Assembly: GCF_041081105.1 (NCBI RefSeq)
Contig: NZ_CP163528.1
Coordinates: 248,001-312,000, forward strand
Origin: Promicromonospora sp. Populi
GTDB taxonomy: Bacteria; Actinomycetota; Actinomycetes; Actinomycetales; Cellulomonadaceae
Direction: 5' to 3'
DNA length: 64,000 bases
Below are positions 26,765-35,571 of the stretch, piece by piece. Position 1 is the first letter of the stretch. Every line of letters begins with the position of its first letter. The translations under genes were made by a program, and so were the position numbers. Under the pieces are notes generated by a model. It saw nothing but the letters and a program-made list of their open reading frames with translations, was not told the origin of the DNA and did no database searches.

Positions 26765-28486
26765 ATGTCCACGACCGTCCTGCCCCCAGTCCTGCCCGAC
26801 GCCGCCGCGACCGCCACCTCGACCGGAATGTCGACCAGTACCTCGACCGGTACCGCCGTCCGCGACGAGGTGTCCGAGCTGCCGCCGCGCACCTACCTGG
26901 TGCGCACTCTGGGCTGCCAGATGAACGTGCACGACTCGGAGCACATGGCGGGCATGCTCGAACAGGCCGGCTACACCCGCGCGTCGAGCCAGGATGAGGC
27001 GGCCAGCTCGGCCGACGTCGTAGTGATCAACACGTGCGCCGTGCGCGAGAACGCGGCCAACAAGCTCTACGGGAACCTCGGCCAGCTCGCGAGCATCAAG
27101 GCCGCCCGGCCGGGCATGCAGATCGCCGTCGGCGGCTGCCTGGCCCAGAAGGACCGGGGCGACATCGTCTCGAAGGCGCCGTGGGTCGACGTCGTGTTCG
27201 GCACCCACAACCTCGACGCCCTGCCGGTGCTGCTGGAGCGTGCCCGGCACAACGAGGCGGCGCAGGTCGAGATCGCGGAGTCGCTGCAGGTCTTCCCGTC
27301 CACGCTGCCGACCAGGCGCGAGTCCGTCTACGCCGGCTGGGTCAGCATCTCGGTGGGCTGCAACAACACCTGCACCTTCTGCATAGTGCCGCACCTGCGC
27401 GGCAAGGAGCGCGACCGGCGCCCGGGCGAGGTCCTCGCCGAGGTCGAGGCGCTGGTGGCCGCCGGCGCGATCGAGGTGACGCTGCTGGGGCAGAACGTGA
27501 ACAGCTACGGCGTCGAGTTCGGTGACCGCGGCGCGTTCGCCAAGCTCCTGCGCGCGTGCGGCCGGATCGAGGGGCTGGAGCGGGTGCGGTTCACGTCCCC
27601 GCACCCGGCGGCGTTCACCGACGACGTCATCGCCGCCATGGCCGAGACGGAGAACGTGATGCCGCAGCTGCACATGCCGCTGCAGTCCGGCTCCGACCGG
27701 ATCCTGCGCGCGATGCGCCGCTCCTACCGCTCGGAGAAGTTCCTCGGCATCCTCGACCGCGTCCGCGCGGTGATCCCTGATGCCTCGATCACCACCGACA
27801 TCATCGTCGGTTTCCCCGGCGAGACCGAGGAGGACTTCGCCGAGACCCTACGTGTGGTCGAGGCCTCCCGGTTCAGCTCGGCGTTCAGCTTCCAGTACTC
27901 GCCGCGCCCCGGTACGCCCGCCGCGACCATGGCGGACCAGCTGCCCAAGGAGGTAGTGCAGGAGCGGTTCGAGCGTCTGCTCGCCCTGCAGGAGCGCGTC
28001 GGCGCCGAGGAGGCGCAGCGACAGGTCGGCCGCACCCTGGAGGTGCTGGTCGCCGAGGGTTCCGGTCGCAAGGACGGTGCGCGGCACCGCCTGTCGGGTC
28101 GTGCCGCGGACAACCGGCTGGTGCACTTCGGTCTGCCCCCGCTGCCCGACGACGCCTCGGCCGGCTCGGGCACGCACCTCGCCGACACGGACCTCACGCA
28201 GGCGCCCGTCAGCCTGAGCGACCCCCGCCTGGCCGACGTCGTGCCCGACGGGCTGACCCGTCCCGGCGACATGGTGACCGTGACCGTCACCAAGGCCGCG
28301 CCGCACCATCTCATCGCCGACCCGGTTGCGGCGGGCCCGCTCCGCGTGCGCCGCACGCGCTCGGGCGACGCCTGGGCCGCCCGCGAGAAGGCACGGCTCG
28401 GCGGGGGAGAGGACCAGCACTCGCACGGCACGCCCGCGCCGTCGGGCCCGGTATCGCTGGGCCTGCCCACCCTGCGCGCGAGGTAA
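26765..28486 (+). CDS. miaB: tRNA-2-methylthio-N6-dimethylallyladenosine synthase MiaB
   Basis: MiaB is a radical-SAM enzyme that adds the 2-methylthio group to i6A37 of tRNAs. The 573-residue protein has an N-terminal methylthiotransferase domain with three cluster cysteines ([21 protein letters not shown]), the radical-SAM motif CNNTCTFC (C-x3-C-x2-C), [14 protein letters not shown] and a C-terminal TRAM-like region. The poly-Ser/Thr N-terminus and the charged C-terminal tail are lineage-specific. TAAGAT (26752–26757) lies seven bases before the ATG, suggesting a leaderless mRNA. miaA, which makes its substrate, is 2 kb downstream. Confidence 0.95.
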   Translation: MSTTVLPPVLPDAAATATSTGMSTSTSTGTAVRDEVSELPPRTYLVRTLGCQMNVHDSEHMAGMLEQAGYTRASSQDEAASSADVVVINTCAVRENAANKLYGNLGQLASIKAARPGMQIAVGGCLAQKDRGDIVSKAPWVDVVFGTHNLDALPVLLERARHNEAAQVEIAESLQVFPSTLPTRRESVYAGWVSISVGCNNTCTFCIVPHLRGKERDRRPGEVLAEVEALVAAGAIEVTLLGQNVNSYGVEFGDRGAFAKLLRACGRIEGLERVRFTSPHPAAFTDDVIAAMAETENVMPQLHMPLQSGSDRILRAMRRSYRSEKFLGILDRVRAVIPDASITTDIIVGFPGETEEDFAETLRVVEASRFSSAFSFQYSPRPGTPAATMADQLPKEVVQERFERLLALQERVGAEEAQRQVGRTLEVLVAEGSGRKDGARHRLSGRAADNRLVHFGLPPLPDDASAGSGTHLADTDLTQAPVSLSDPRLADVVPDGLTRPGDMVTVTVTKAAPHHLIADPVAAGPLRVRRTRSGDAWAAREKARLGGGEDQHSHGTPAPSGPVSLGLPTLRAR

Positions 28487-28488
28487 CG

Positions 28489-29064
28489 CTACTTCGTCGT
28501 GTCGTCCGGGTTTGCCGGGTCGGCGTCCGACGGCGGCGCCAGCGACGCAACAGTGGAGAAGAACTGGCTGGCCGTGACCAGGCCGCACGACACGGTCTGG
28601 GCGAGCTGGTCCTCGGTGGCGCCGTGCTCGAAGTCCACCGACACCTCGGCGTACAGGGCGAGGCCCGAGCTTTCCTCACGCGTATAGACCTTGGGCCAGA
28701 TGCGCTCGCGGTTCCAGTCGTTCGCTGCCTGCAGCACGGCCAGGCGGGACGCCGCAGGCAGGGCACCGGCCCAGCGGCCGCGCACCTGCAGGATCTCGTC
28801 GTGCTCACCGAGCAGCAGGAACCAGAACCGGTTGCCGTCCCACGTCCCGGTGACGTCGCCGTCGTCGTCGATGCGGAACCGGTAGCCGCGGCGCGAGAGG
28901 TCGTCACCGACCCGCTGGGTGCTCAGCGGTCGCGGCTTCTCGATCTGGACGTCGGCGATCGTGCGGGTCTGCATGCCGGAGCCGCGCCGGGCCGCCGGCG
29001 GGCGCGGGTTGAGCAGCCGCTTGAGCCAGCGGCCTGCTCCGCCTCCACTCCGGGCCGGGCTCAC
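28489..29064 (-). CDS. YbjN domain-containing protein (second of pair)
   Basis: A 191-residue protein with a YbjN-like (type III secretion chaperone-like) fold. The core runs from RGYRFRIDDDGDVTGTWDGNR through LLLGEHDEILQVRGRW, NDWNRERIWPKVY and EVSVDFEHGATEDQLAQ to a C-terminal helix. It is about 40% like its upstream neighbour by eye, so the two arose by tandem duplication. The GTG start at 29064 overlaps that gene's stop by 4 nt. Actinobacterial YbjN pairs have no assigned function. It converges on miaB with a 2-nt gap. Confidence 0.82.
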   Translation of the reverse strand: MSPARSGGGAGRWLKRLLNPRPPAARRGSGMQTRTIADVQIEKPRPLSTQRVGDDLSRRGYRFRIDDDGDVTGTWDGNRFWFLLLGEHDEILQVRGRWAGALPAASRLAVLQAANDWNRERIWPKVYTREESSGLALYAEVSVDFEHGATEDQLAQTVSCGLVTASQFFSTVASLAPPSDADPANPDDTTK

Positions 29065-29660
29065 GGTGCGGACCGCAGGGGATCGGGGAACGTCTCGTCC
29101 AGGTGCTCGAAGAACATCGAGCCAGTGGTCAGCCCGCACTGCAGCAGCTGGTCCAGCTGGTCCTCCGTGACGCCGTGCTCCAGGTCGACGGTGACCTCGG
29201 TGTAGACGAGCACCGCACCGTTGTCGCGGACCCGGACGTACGTCTTGGGCCAGATGCGCTCGGCGTTCCACTCGTTGCAGAGCTCGAGGATCTGCTCCAG
29301 CCGCTCGATAGTGAGATCCCGGTGCCACTGCCCGCGCACCTGGAGCACCTCGGAGCTCTCGCCGACCATCAGGAAGTAGAACAGCCAGCCGTGCCACAGG
29401 CCGCCGACATCACCCTCGGAGTCCACGAAGTAGCTGAACCCGTTGTCGCCCAGCCACTCCACGACACGGTCGCGGGTCAGGGGCCGGGTGATCGAGGAGG
29501 GATCGTCGAGTCCGCCCGTCAGCTCTCGCAGCAGCACACCCTCGACCTGTGCGCGCAGCTCGTCGTCGTCGAGTTCCTTGGGCTCGGGCTGTTGCGGGCT
29601 GGTGGCCGCGCGGTCGCCGTCGCCCGCCGTGTTCCGGCGTCGTGACCCGAAAAACCTCAC
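29061..29660 (-). CDS. YbjN domain-containing protein (first of pair)
   Basis: A 199-residue YbjN-family protein. It shares NGFSYFVDSEGDVGGLW, VGESSEVLQVRGQW, NEWNAERIWPKTYV and TVDLEHGVTEDQLDQ with its downstream paralogue. The GTG start at 29660 (VRFFGSRRRN) follows TACTGT (29672–29667) by six bases, which supports a leaderless start and rejects the longer open frame. YbjN folds resemble secretion or stress chaperones, but no role is known in actinobacteria. The tight overlap suggests that the two proteins act together. Confidence 0.82.
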   Translation of the reverse strand: MRFFGSRRRNTAGDGDRAATSPQQPEPKELDDDELRAQVEGVLLRELTGGLDDPSSITRPLTRDRVVEWLGDNGFSYFVDSEGDVGGLWHGWLFYFLMVGESSEVLQVRGQWHRDLTIERLEQILELCNEWNAERIWPKTYVRVRDNGAVLVYTEVTVDLEHGVTEDQLDQLLQCGLTTGSMFFEHLDETFPDPLRSAP

Positions 29661-29770
29661 CAGCCCACAGTACCCGCCAGACCCCTCGATCCGCTGCGTC
29701 GAAGGTAGGAGAAAGGGGGTGGAATCGGCCACGAACGGCTGGAGCCCGCACGCGGTGCTAGTTTCGCGAA

Positions 29771-30382
29771 GTGCGCGCCCTGATCCTGCCCGCGACACCG
29801 CTGCTCGTCCCCGGGCTCACCCCTGGCCTGAGGCCCGACCCGCTGGGCACCGTCCGCCGGGCGGTGGCCACGGCGCTGGCCGGGCTGATCGCCGACGGTC
29901 ACCTACCCCTGGTCCTGGCCCACGGGCCAGCGCTCAGGTGGGGGCGGCTGCGGCCGTCCCTGGCTGGTTCGGGCATCAGTGACCGCTGGCTGCCCGGCCT
30001 CCGGGCGTGGCACGACCTGCCGGCCGCGGGAACCGGCGCCTCGGTGGCGCTCCTGGCGCTCGCGGACGTGCTCGGCGAGCGGGTCGCGGACGTCGAGACG
30101 CTGGAGGTGCCGCCGGACTGGGACTGGGTCGACGGCGCCTTGCCCGACGACGCCCCGCCGTCGGGCGGCGGGCCGGCTGAACTGCTCCGCGACGCTCGCG
30201 GCCTGGTCGTCGCGGGCGGGGGAGCACCCGGCAGCCCGGACGCCGCCCCGGACGCGCTGACGGACGGGATCCGGGCGGCTCTGCGCGTGGCGGGCGCCGA
30301 CGCGTGGGGCGTGCAGGCCCAGGTCTTCGAGCAGTCGCACGGACACCTGCCGGCGCAGTACCGGGTGACCACCCTGTTGTGA
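29771..30382 (+). CDS. Conserved protein between miaB and miaA (extradiol-dioxygenase-B-like)
   Basis: A 203-residue protein starting MRALILPATPLLVPGL. Its position matches the mycobacterial gene Rv2728c between miaB and miaA, annotated as a class III extradiol dioxygenase subunit B-like domain. I see no convincing metal-binding His/Glu set, so an oxygenase role is doubtful. The ends are conserved-looking (LILPATPLLVPG and QAQVFEQSHGHLPAQYRVTTLL), while the middle is Ala/Gly/Pro-rich. The GTG start lies six bases after TAGTTT (29759–29764). A link to tRNA modification is suggested by context only. Confidence 0.7.
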   Translation: MRALILPATPLLVPGLTPGLRPDPLGTVRRAVATALAGLIADGHLPLVLAHGPALRWGRLRPSLAGSGISDRWLPGLRAWHDLPAAGTGASVALLALADVLGERVADVETLEVPPDWDWVDGALPDDAPPSGGGPAELLRDARGLVVAGGGAPGSPDAAPDALTDGIRAALRVAGADAWGVQAQVFEQSHGHLPAQYRVTTLL

Positions 30383-30436
30383 TGCCTCGGGCGTCCCTGT
30401 CGTGAGGCCATCGGCGTCGGCCCGTAAAGTGGCCGG

Positions 30437-31438
30437 GTGATCGTTGTCGCCGTCGTGGGGCCTACTGCCACCGGAAAATCGGACCTCGCGCTCGACCTGG
30501 CCGAGGCGCTGGCCGCGTCCGGCACTGCAGTCGGCACGGCACCCGCCGAGATCGTCAACGCCGACGCCTTCCAGCTCTACCGCGGCATGGACGTCGGCAC
30601 GGCCAAGGTGCCGCCGGCCGAGCGGCGCGGGATCGTGCACCACCAGCTCGACGTGCTGGACCCCGCGCAGGACGCCTCGGTCGCGCGCTACCAGGAGGCG
30701 GGGCGGGCCGACCTGGACACGATCGCCGGCCGGGGTGCGCGCGCCGTCGTCGTCGGCGGGTCGGGGCTGTACGTGCGAGCCCTGCTGGACGCCATGGACT
30801 TCCCTGGCACCGACCCGGAGGTCCGGGAGCGACTGGAGGCACGCGCCGAGGCGGAGGGCCGCCGCGCCCTGCACGCCGAGCTCGCGGGCCTGGACCCGCA
30901 GGCAGCGGAGAGCATCGGCCCGCACAACACGCGCCGCATAGTGCGCGCGCTGGAGGTCATCGAGCTCACCGGCCAGCCGTACACCGCGAACCTGCCGCGG
31001 CAGGAGTACGTGCGGCCGGCGGTACAGATCGGGCTGGACTGCCCACGCGAGGTGCTCGACGCGCGAGTCGCCGGCCGCGTGGACCGCATGTGGGCCGCGG
31101 GCCTCGTGGACGAGGTGCGCGCCCTGGCCAGCCCCGAGCAGGGCGGCACCGGGTCCGGCCTGGGGGTCACCGCCGCGCGCGCCGTCGGCTACGCCGAGGT
31201 GCTCGCCTGGTGGCGCGGCGAGCTCACCGAGGGCGAGGCCCGCGAGGCGATCACCGCGAACACGCGGCGGCTGGCCCGCAAGCAGATGGGCTGGTTCGGC
31301 CGCGACCCGCGTGTGCACTGGTTGGACGCCGCCTCGCCGCACCTGCTGGAGGACGCCCTCGCGATCGTGTCCGACGCCGATGCCGGGACCCTGCCGGTTG
31401 CGGGGACCGATCCGGTGCGCCGTAGCCTGGGTTCATGA
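30437..31438 (+). CDS. miaA: tRNA dimethylallyltransferase MiaA
   Basis: MiaA transfers the dimethylallyl group to A37 of tRNAs reading U-starting codons, producing the substrate for MiaB. The 333-residue protein has the P-loop GPTATGKS (residues 8–15), EIVNADAFQLYRGMDVGTAK, VVVGGSGLYVRALLD and RRLARKQMGWF, all family hallmarks. The GTG start lies six bases after TAAAGT (30425–30430), so it is probably leaderless. dapF overlaps its last codons by 4 nt. Confidence 0.95.
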   Translation: MIVVAVVGPTATGKSDLALDLAEALAASGTAVGTAPAEIVNADAFQLYRGMDVGTAKVPPAERRGIVHHQLDVLDPAQDASVARYQEAGRADLDTIAGRGARAVVVGGSGLYVRALLDAMDFPGTDPEVRERLEARAEAEGRRALHAELAGLDPQAAESIGPHNTRRIVRALEVIELTGQPYTANLPRQEYVRPAVQIGLDCPREVLDARVAGRVDRMWAAGLVDEVRALASPEQGGTGSGLGVTAARAVGYAEVLAWWRGELTEGEAREAITANTRRLARKQMGWFGRDPRVHWLDAASPHLLEDALAIVSDADAGTLPVAGTDPVRRSLGS

Positions 31439-32400
31439 CGCAGCCTGCGGCCAGCCCTGTGCCCTCCACCCCGACTCCCGGCACGCTCGCCTTCACCAAG
31501 GGCCACGGCACCCAGAACGACTTCGTGCTGATCGCGGACCCGGAGGGTGTCCTCGACCTCAGCCGGGACGACGTGCGCCGGCTGGCCGACCGCCGCAGCG
31601 GCATCGGCGGCGACGGCGTGATCCGGCTCGCCCCGACGGCGGCGCTCGCGCGCGCGGGCGAGCAGGCCGCCCAGGACGCCCTGGCCGAGGACCCGACCGC
31701 CGAGTGGTTCATGGACTATCACAACGCCGACGGCTCGGTCGCCGAGATGTGCGGCAACGGCGTGCGCGTCTTCGCAGCGTTCGCGGAGCAAGAGGGGCTC
31801 GCGGACCTGTCCGTCGGCCCGCTCAGCCTCGGCACGCGCGCCGGCGTCAAGCGCGTCACCAAGGAACCCGGCGGCTGGTACGCCGTCGACATGGGCCCCT
31901 GGTTCCTGCCCGGTGGTGATCCCGCCGTCGCGAACGGGTACGACGCCGCGGTCGCCGTCCACGGCTGGAGCGCACCCCGGCCGGCCCTGAGCGTGGACCT
32001 CGGCAACCCACACACCGTCGTCGCCCTCGCGAGCGTGGACGAGCTCGCGGGGCTCGAGCTCTTCCACGCCCCCGAGGTAGCGCCCGTGCCGCCGCGCGGT
32101 ACCAACGTCGAGCTCGTGGTGCCGCTCGGCGAGGAGGAGGGGCCGGACGGCGTCGTCGGCCGCCTGCGCATGCGCGTGCACGAACGTGGTGTCGGCGAGA
32201 CGCCGTCGTGCGGCACCGGGGCCTGCGCCGCGGCGCTCGCGGTGCGCACCTGGCAGGGCGGGTCGTCCGGCGACGGCGCGCCTGACACGTGGATCGTCGA
32301 GGTGCCGGGCGGCGAGGTGCGGGTGCGGGTCCTGCCGAGCGGCAACGTCGAGCTGGCCGGCCCGGCGGAGCTGGTCTACTCGGGTCAGTTCGCCCGCTAG
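31435..32400 (+). CDS. dapF: Diaminopimelate epimerase
   Basis: DapF converts LL- to meso-diaminopimelate for peptidoglycan and lysine. The 321-residue protein has both catalytic cysteines, in AEMCGNGVRVFA and SCGTGACAAALA, plus DYHNADGS and GNPHTVV. Its ATG overlaps the miaA stop. TAGCCT (31423–31428) inside miaA sits six bases before the ATG, so dapF may also have its own leaderless promoter. GCCCGCTAGGCGC at the stop codon is repeated 29 nt downstream. Confidence 0.95.
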   Translation: MTQPAASPVPSTPTPGTLAFTKGHGTQNDFVLIADPEGVLDLSRDDVRRLADRRSGIGGDGVIRLAPTAALARAGEQAAQDALAEDPTAEWFMDYHNADGSVAEMCGNGVRVFAAFAEQEGLADLSVGPLSLGTRAGVKRVTKEPGGWYAVDMGPWFLPGGDPAVANGYDAAVAVHGWSAPRPALSVDLGNPHTVVALASVDELAGLELFHAPEVAPVPPRGTNVELVVPLGEEEGPDGVVGRLRMRVHERGVGETPSCGTGACAAALAVRTWQGGSSGDGAPDTWIVEVPGGEVRVRVLPSGNVELAGPAELVYSGQFAR

Positions 32401-32448
32401 GCGCAGCCACGCCGAGGCTTGCCCGCTAGGCGCCGCCAAACACGGGCG

Positions 32449-33048
32449 TCAGCGTGTGACGCGCAGGACCCGGAAGCCGTTCGACGTCGTCTCCCGCTCG
32501 ACCGGCAGGCCCAGCGTGTCGGTGATCCAGCGCGCGAGCGAGTCCGACCCCAGGTTCTTCTGCACCACGAGCCACGCCTCGGCGTCGTCCGCCAGCCTGG
32601 GGAGCCAGCGCGTCAGGAGCTCGTGCAGCGCGGGCTTGCCCACTCGGATCGGCGGGTTGGACCAGCACGTGTCGAACTCCAGGCCGTCCGGCACGTCGTC
32701 GGGCAGGACCGCGCGGACATTGCCCAGACCGAGCCGCTCGGCATTACGGCGCACCAGGTCCAGCGCGCGCTCGTTGACGTCGATCGCCCACACGGTCGCG
32801 TGGGGCGCCTCCAGCGCCAGGCGGATCGTGATAGGCCCCCAGCCGCACCCTAGGTCGAGCAGATTGCCCGACGGCGGGGGTGCGGGCGCCTCGTTCAGCA
32901 GCACCGCGGTGCCCTTGTCGACCCCGCCGGGGGAGAAGACCCCGGACGCCACCTCGACCTCCAGCGCGCGACCGGCAAGGTGGACGATGCGGGTGCGGCG
33001 CTCGTCGTCCGAGGCAGGCTGGGCGGTGAAGTAGTGGTCGGTGGACAC
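32449..33048 (-). CDS. RsmC-like class I SAM-dependent methyltransferase
   Basis: A 199-residue methyltransferase of the small-subunit rRNA guanine-N2 (RsmC/YbxB) type. VSTDHYFTAQPAS opens the domain. LLDLGCGWGPITIRLAL is the SAM-binding motif I, AIDVNERALDLVRRNA is motif II, and TCWSNPPIRVGK is the NPPxR motif IV typical of base-amino methylation. RNA is therefore the likely substrate. GTG 33048 was chosen over 33054 because TAGGAT (33061–33056) is seven bases upstream, in line with other leaderless starts here. Confidence 0.85.
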   Translation of the reverse strand: MSTDHYFTAQPASDDERRTRIVHLAGRALEVEVASGVFSPGGVDKGTAVLLNEAPAPPPSGNLLDLGCGWGPITIRLALEAPHATVWAIDVNERALDLVRRNAERLGLGNVRAVLPDDVPDGLEFDTCWSNPPIRVGKPALHELLTRWLPRLADDAEAWLVVQKNLGSDSLARWITDTLGLPVERETTSNGFRVLRVTR

Positions 33049-33101
33049 GCGCACGATCCTAGGCGCTTGCCGCTCGTCGCGACCGGTGCCAGCCTGCCGA
33101 C

Positions 33102-33758
33102 ATGGAGATCGCTGAGGCCACCGGGGACCGGTGGGACGACGTGCAGACCGTGTTCGGCACGCGCGGCGGCGCCCATCAGTGCCAGTGCCAGCGCATCCGG
33201 CTCGGTGATCGCGCCTGGTGGTACATGCCGGTCGAGGAGCGCGCCCACCACCTGCGGGAGCAGCTTGATGCGGGGCCGGATGCCGACACGGCGGCAGGCC
33301 ACGACTCAGTGGCCGACGGCGACCCGGCCGCGGGCAGCGATACGGGCGGGGTCGCGCCGACGTCGGGCGCCCTGATCGGCTACATCGACGGTGAGCCCGC
33401 CGGGTGGGTGGCCGTGGCGCCCCGCACCGAGTTCGTCCGGTACCGCGGCAGCCAGGTCCCGTGGGCGGGCCGGCACGAGGACAAGGACGACGACGGCGTC
33501 TGGGCGATCACCTGCTTCGCTGTGCGCGCCGGTTACCGCAAGCAGGGCCTGATGTACGAGCTGGCGGCCGCCGCCGTCGAGCATGCGCGGGAGCGGGGTG
33601 CCGACGCCGTGGAGGGGTACCCGATCGTCCCGGACCCGGGAAAGGACATCTCCTGGGGCGAGGTCAACGTCGGCACGCCCGGCCCGTTCGCGTCGGCGGG
33701 GCTGACGGAGGTCAGCCGCCCGACGAAGCGGCGCCGGGTGATGCGGCTGGACTTCTGA
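33102..33758 (+). CDS. GNAT family N-acetyltransferase
   Basis: A 218-residue protein with a GNAT acetyl-CoA fold. WAITCFAVRAGYRKQGLMYEL holds the acetyl-CoA binding motif (R/Q-x-x-G-L), followed by AVEHARERGADAVEGYPI. An unusual Cys-rich stretch GAHQCQCQRIRLGD near the N-terminus is typical of a group of actinobacterial GNATs with an N-terminal CWC-like motif. Residues 60–85 are low-complexity (Ala/Asp/Gly). The substrate is unknown. It is divergent from the methyltransferase, 53 nt away. Confidence 0.82.
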   Translation: MEIAEATGDRWDDVQTVFGTRGGAHQCQCQRIRLGDRAWWYMPVEERAHHLREQLDAGPDADTAAGHDSVADGDPAAGSDTGGVAPTSGALIGYIDGEPAGWVAVAPRTEFVRYRGSQVPWAGRHEDKDDDGVWAITCFAVRAGYRKQGLMYELAAAAVEHARERGADAVEGYPIVPDPGKDISWGEVNVGTPGPFASAGLTEVSRPTKRRRVMRLDF

Positions 33759-33932
33759 CCCGTCAGAGTTCCCCTTGCTCGATGCCAGTTCGTGTGGTTG
33801 ATACAACCAAGACGGACAAGGTCGAGCAACGCGGCCACCACCGGCAGTCCGGCGGAAAGACATAGCCGTGGGACTTTCGGCCGTGGGATCCTTGTTGTAC
33901 GAACGTAAGAACAATCGAGAGTTAGGTAGTAC

Positions 33933-35474
33933 ATGACCCACACCCCGACAGAGCCCGAGCTCCCCGCAGAGGAGACGCCCGAACTCCGCGCCGGCCAGGC
34001 AGACGCCCAGGCGATCGCGAACGATGTCGTGGCACGGGTTCTCGCTCGGGCGGGGACCGCACGTGCCGACGGCGACACGGTGCACACCGTGGCCGACGGA
34101 GACCAGCTGGAGCTTGAGGAGCGCACCGCGCTGCGCCGCGTGGCCGGTCTGTCGACCGAGCTCGAGGACGTCACCGAGGTCGAGTACCGGCAGCTTCGGC
34201 TGGAGAAGGTGGTCCTGGTCGGCCTGTTCACGGGTGGTGAGCACGCCGCCCGTGACGCCGAGATCTCCCTGCGTGAGCTCGCGGCACTGGCCGAGACGGC
34301 GGGTTCCCAGGTGCTGGACGGCATGCTGCAGCGCCGGCAGAAGCCCGATCCGGGCACCTACCTGGGTTCCGGCAAGGCCCTTGAGCTGGCCCAGGTGGTC
34401 CTGGCGACGGGCGCCGACACCGTGATCGTCGACGGCGAGCTCGCCCCGTCCCAGCGCCGCGCGCTGGAGGACGTGGTGAAGGTCAAGGTCGTCGACCGCA
34501 CGGCCCTGATCCTCGACATCTTCGCGCAGCACGCGAAGTCCCGTGAGGGCAAGGCGCAGGTCGAGCTCGCGCAGCTGGAGTACCTCCTGCCGCGCCTGCG
34601 CGGCTGGGGTGACTCGATGTCCCGCCAGGCCGGTGGCCAGGTGGGCGGCGCGGGCGCGGGCATGGGCTCGCGCGGTCCCGGTGAGACCAAGATCGAGCTG
34701 GACCGACGGCGCATCCGCGACCGCATGGCCAAGCTGCGGCGCGAGATCAACGCGATGAAGCCGGCGCGCGAGACCAAGCGGCTGAGCCGCAAGCGCAACG
34801 CGATCCCGGCGGTCGCCATCGCGGGCTACACCAACGCCGGCAAGTCCTCGCTGCTGAACGCGCTCACCGGCGCGGGCGTGCTGGTCGAGAACGCGCTGTT
34901 CGCGACGCTGGACCCGACCGTGCGGCGCACCAAGACCGAGGACGGCCGCGTCTACACGCTGACGGACACGGTCGGGTTCGTGCGGCACCTGCCGCACCAG
35001 CTCGTCGAGGCGTTCCGGTCCACGCTGGAGGAGGTCGGCGACGCCGACATCCTGCTGCACGTGGTCGACGCGTCCCACCCGGACCCGGAGGGGCAGATCG
35101 CGGCGGTGCGCGAGGTGCTGTCCGAGCTCCCGGCCTTCGAGGACGTCCGCGAGATCGTGGTGCTGAACAAGGCCGACATCGCCGACCCGACGGTCGTCGG
35201 CCGCATCCAGCGGCGCGAGCGGCACACCGCCGTCGTCTCGGCGCACTCGGGTGAGGGGATCGCCGAGCTGCGCGCGCGCATCTCGGACGAGCTGCCTCGT
35301 CCGGGCATCGCGATCGACCTCGTGGTCCCGTACGAGCGGGGAGACCTGGTGCACCGCGTGCACGAGCACGGTGACATCGACCTGTCCGAGCACGTGGCGG
35401 CCGGTACGCACCTGCGCGGTCGGGTGGACGAGCAGCTCGCGTCCGAGCTGCATCGGGTCGCCGTAGCGTCCTGA
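33933..35474 (+). CDS. hflX: Ribosome-associated GTPase HflX
   Basis: HflX is a GTPase that splits stalled or heat-damaged ribosomes. The 513-residue protein has an N-terminal ribosome-binding domain (KPDPGTYLGSGKALEL, VIVDGELAPSQRRALED), the coiled coil with RGPGETKIELDRRRIRDR, and a G domain with G1 GYTNAGKSS (from residue 298), G2 LDPTVRRT, G3 DTVGFVRHLP and G4 NKAD. The N-terminal 70 residues are acidic and lineage-specific. The 174-nt upstream gap holds no gene. A dual terminator/operator repeat follows the stop. Confidence 0.94.
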   Translation: MTHTPTEPELPAEETPELRAGQADAQAIANDVVARVLARAGTARADGDTVHTVADGDQLELEERTALRRVAGLSTELEDVTEVEYRQLRLEKVVLVGLFTGGEHAARDAEISLRELAALAETAGSQVLDGMLQRRQKPDPGTYLGSGKALELAQVVLATGADTVIVDGELAPSQRRALEDVVKVKVVDRTALILDIFAQHAKSREGKAQVELAQLEYLLPRLRGWGDSMSRQAGGQVGGAGAGMGSRGPGETKIELDRRRIRDRMAKLRREINAMKPARETKRLSRKRNAIPAVAIAGYTNAGKSSLLNALTGAGVLVENALFATLDPTVRRTKTEDGRVYTLTDTVGFVRHLPHQLVEAFRSTLEEVGDADILLHVVDASHPDPEGQIAAVREVLSELPAFEDVREIVVLNKADIADPTVVGRIQRRERHTAVVSAHSGEGIAELRARISDELPRPGIAIDLVVPYERGDLVHRVHEHGDIDLSEHVAAGTHLRGRVDEQLASELHRVAVAS

Positions 35475-35500
35475 TCCACGGCCGACGCGCCGTCGTCGGC

Positions 35501-35549
35501 CACGCAAGCCGCTTGCAGGAGCCCGCAATTCCTGCAAGCGGCTTGCGTG
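35501..35549. promoter_or_regulatory. Perfect 20-bp inverted repeat carrying two LacI-type operators
   Basis: Arms 35501–35520 and 35530–35549 are perfect complements around nine bases. Each arm contains a LacI-family half-symmetric site, CAAGCCGCTTG (35505–35515) and CAAGCGGCTTG (35535–35545), 30 bp apart or about three helical turns. The repeat lies 27 nt after the hflX stop and 23 nt before the lacI start. It can act both as the hflX terminator hairpin and as a cooperative autoregulatory operator. Confidence 0.75.
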
Positions 35550-35571
35550 CTTCGGGACTAGGATCGACGAC

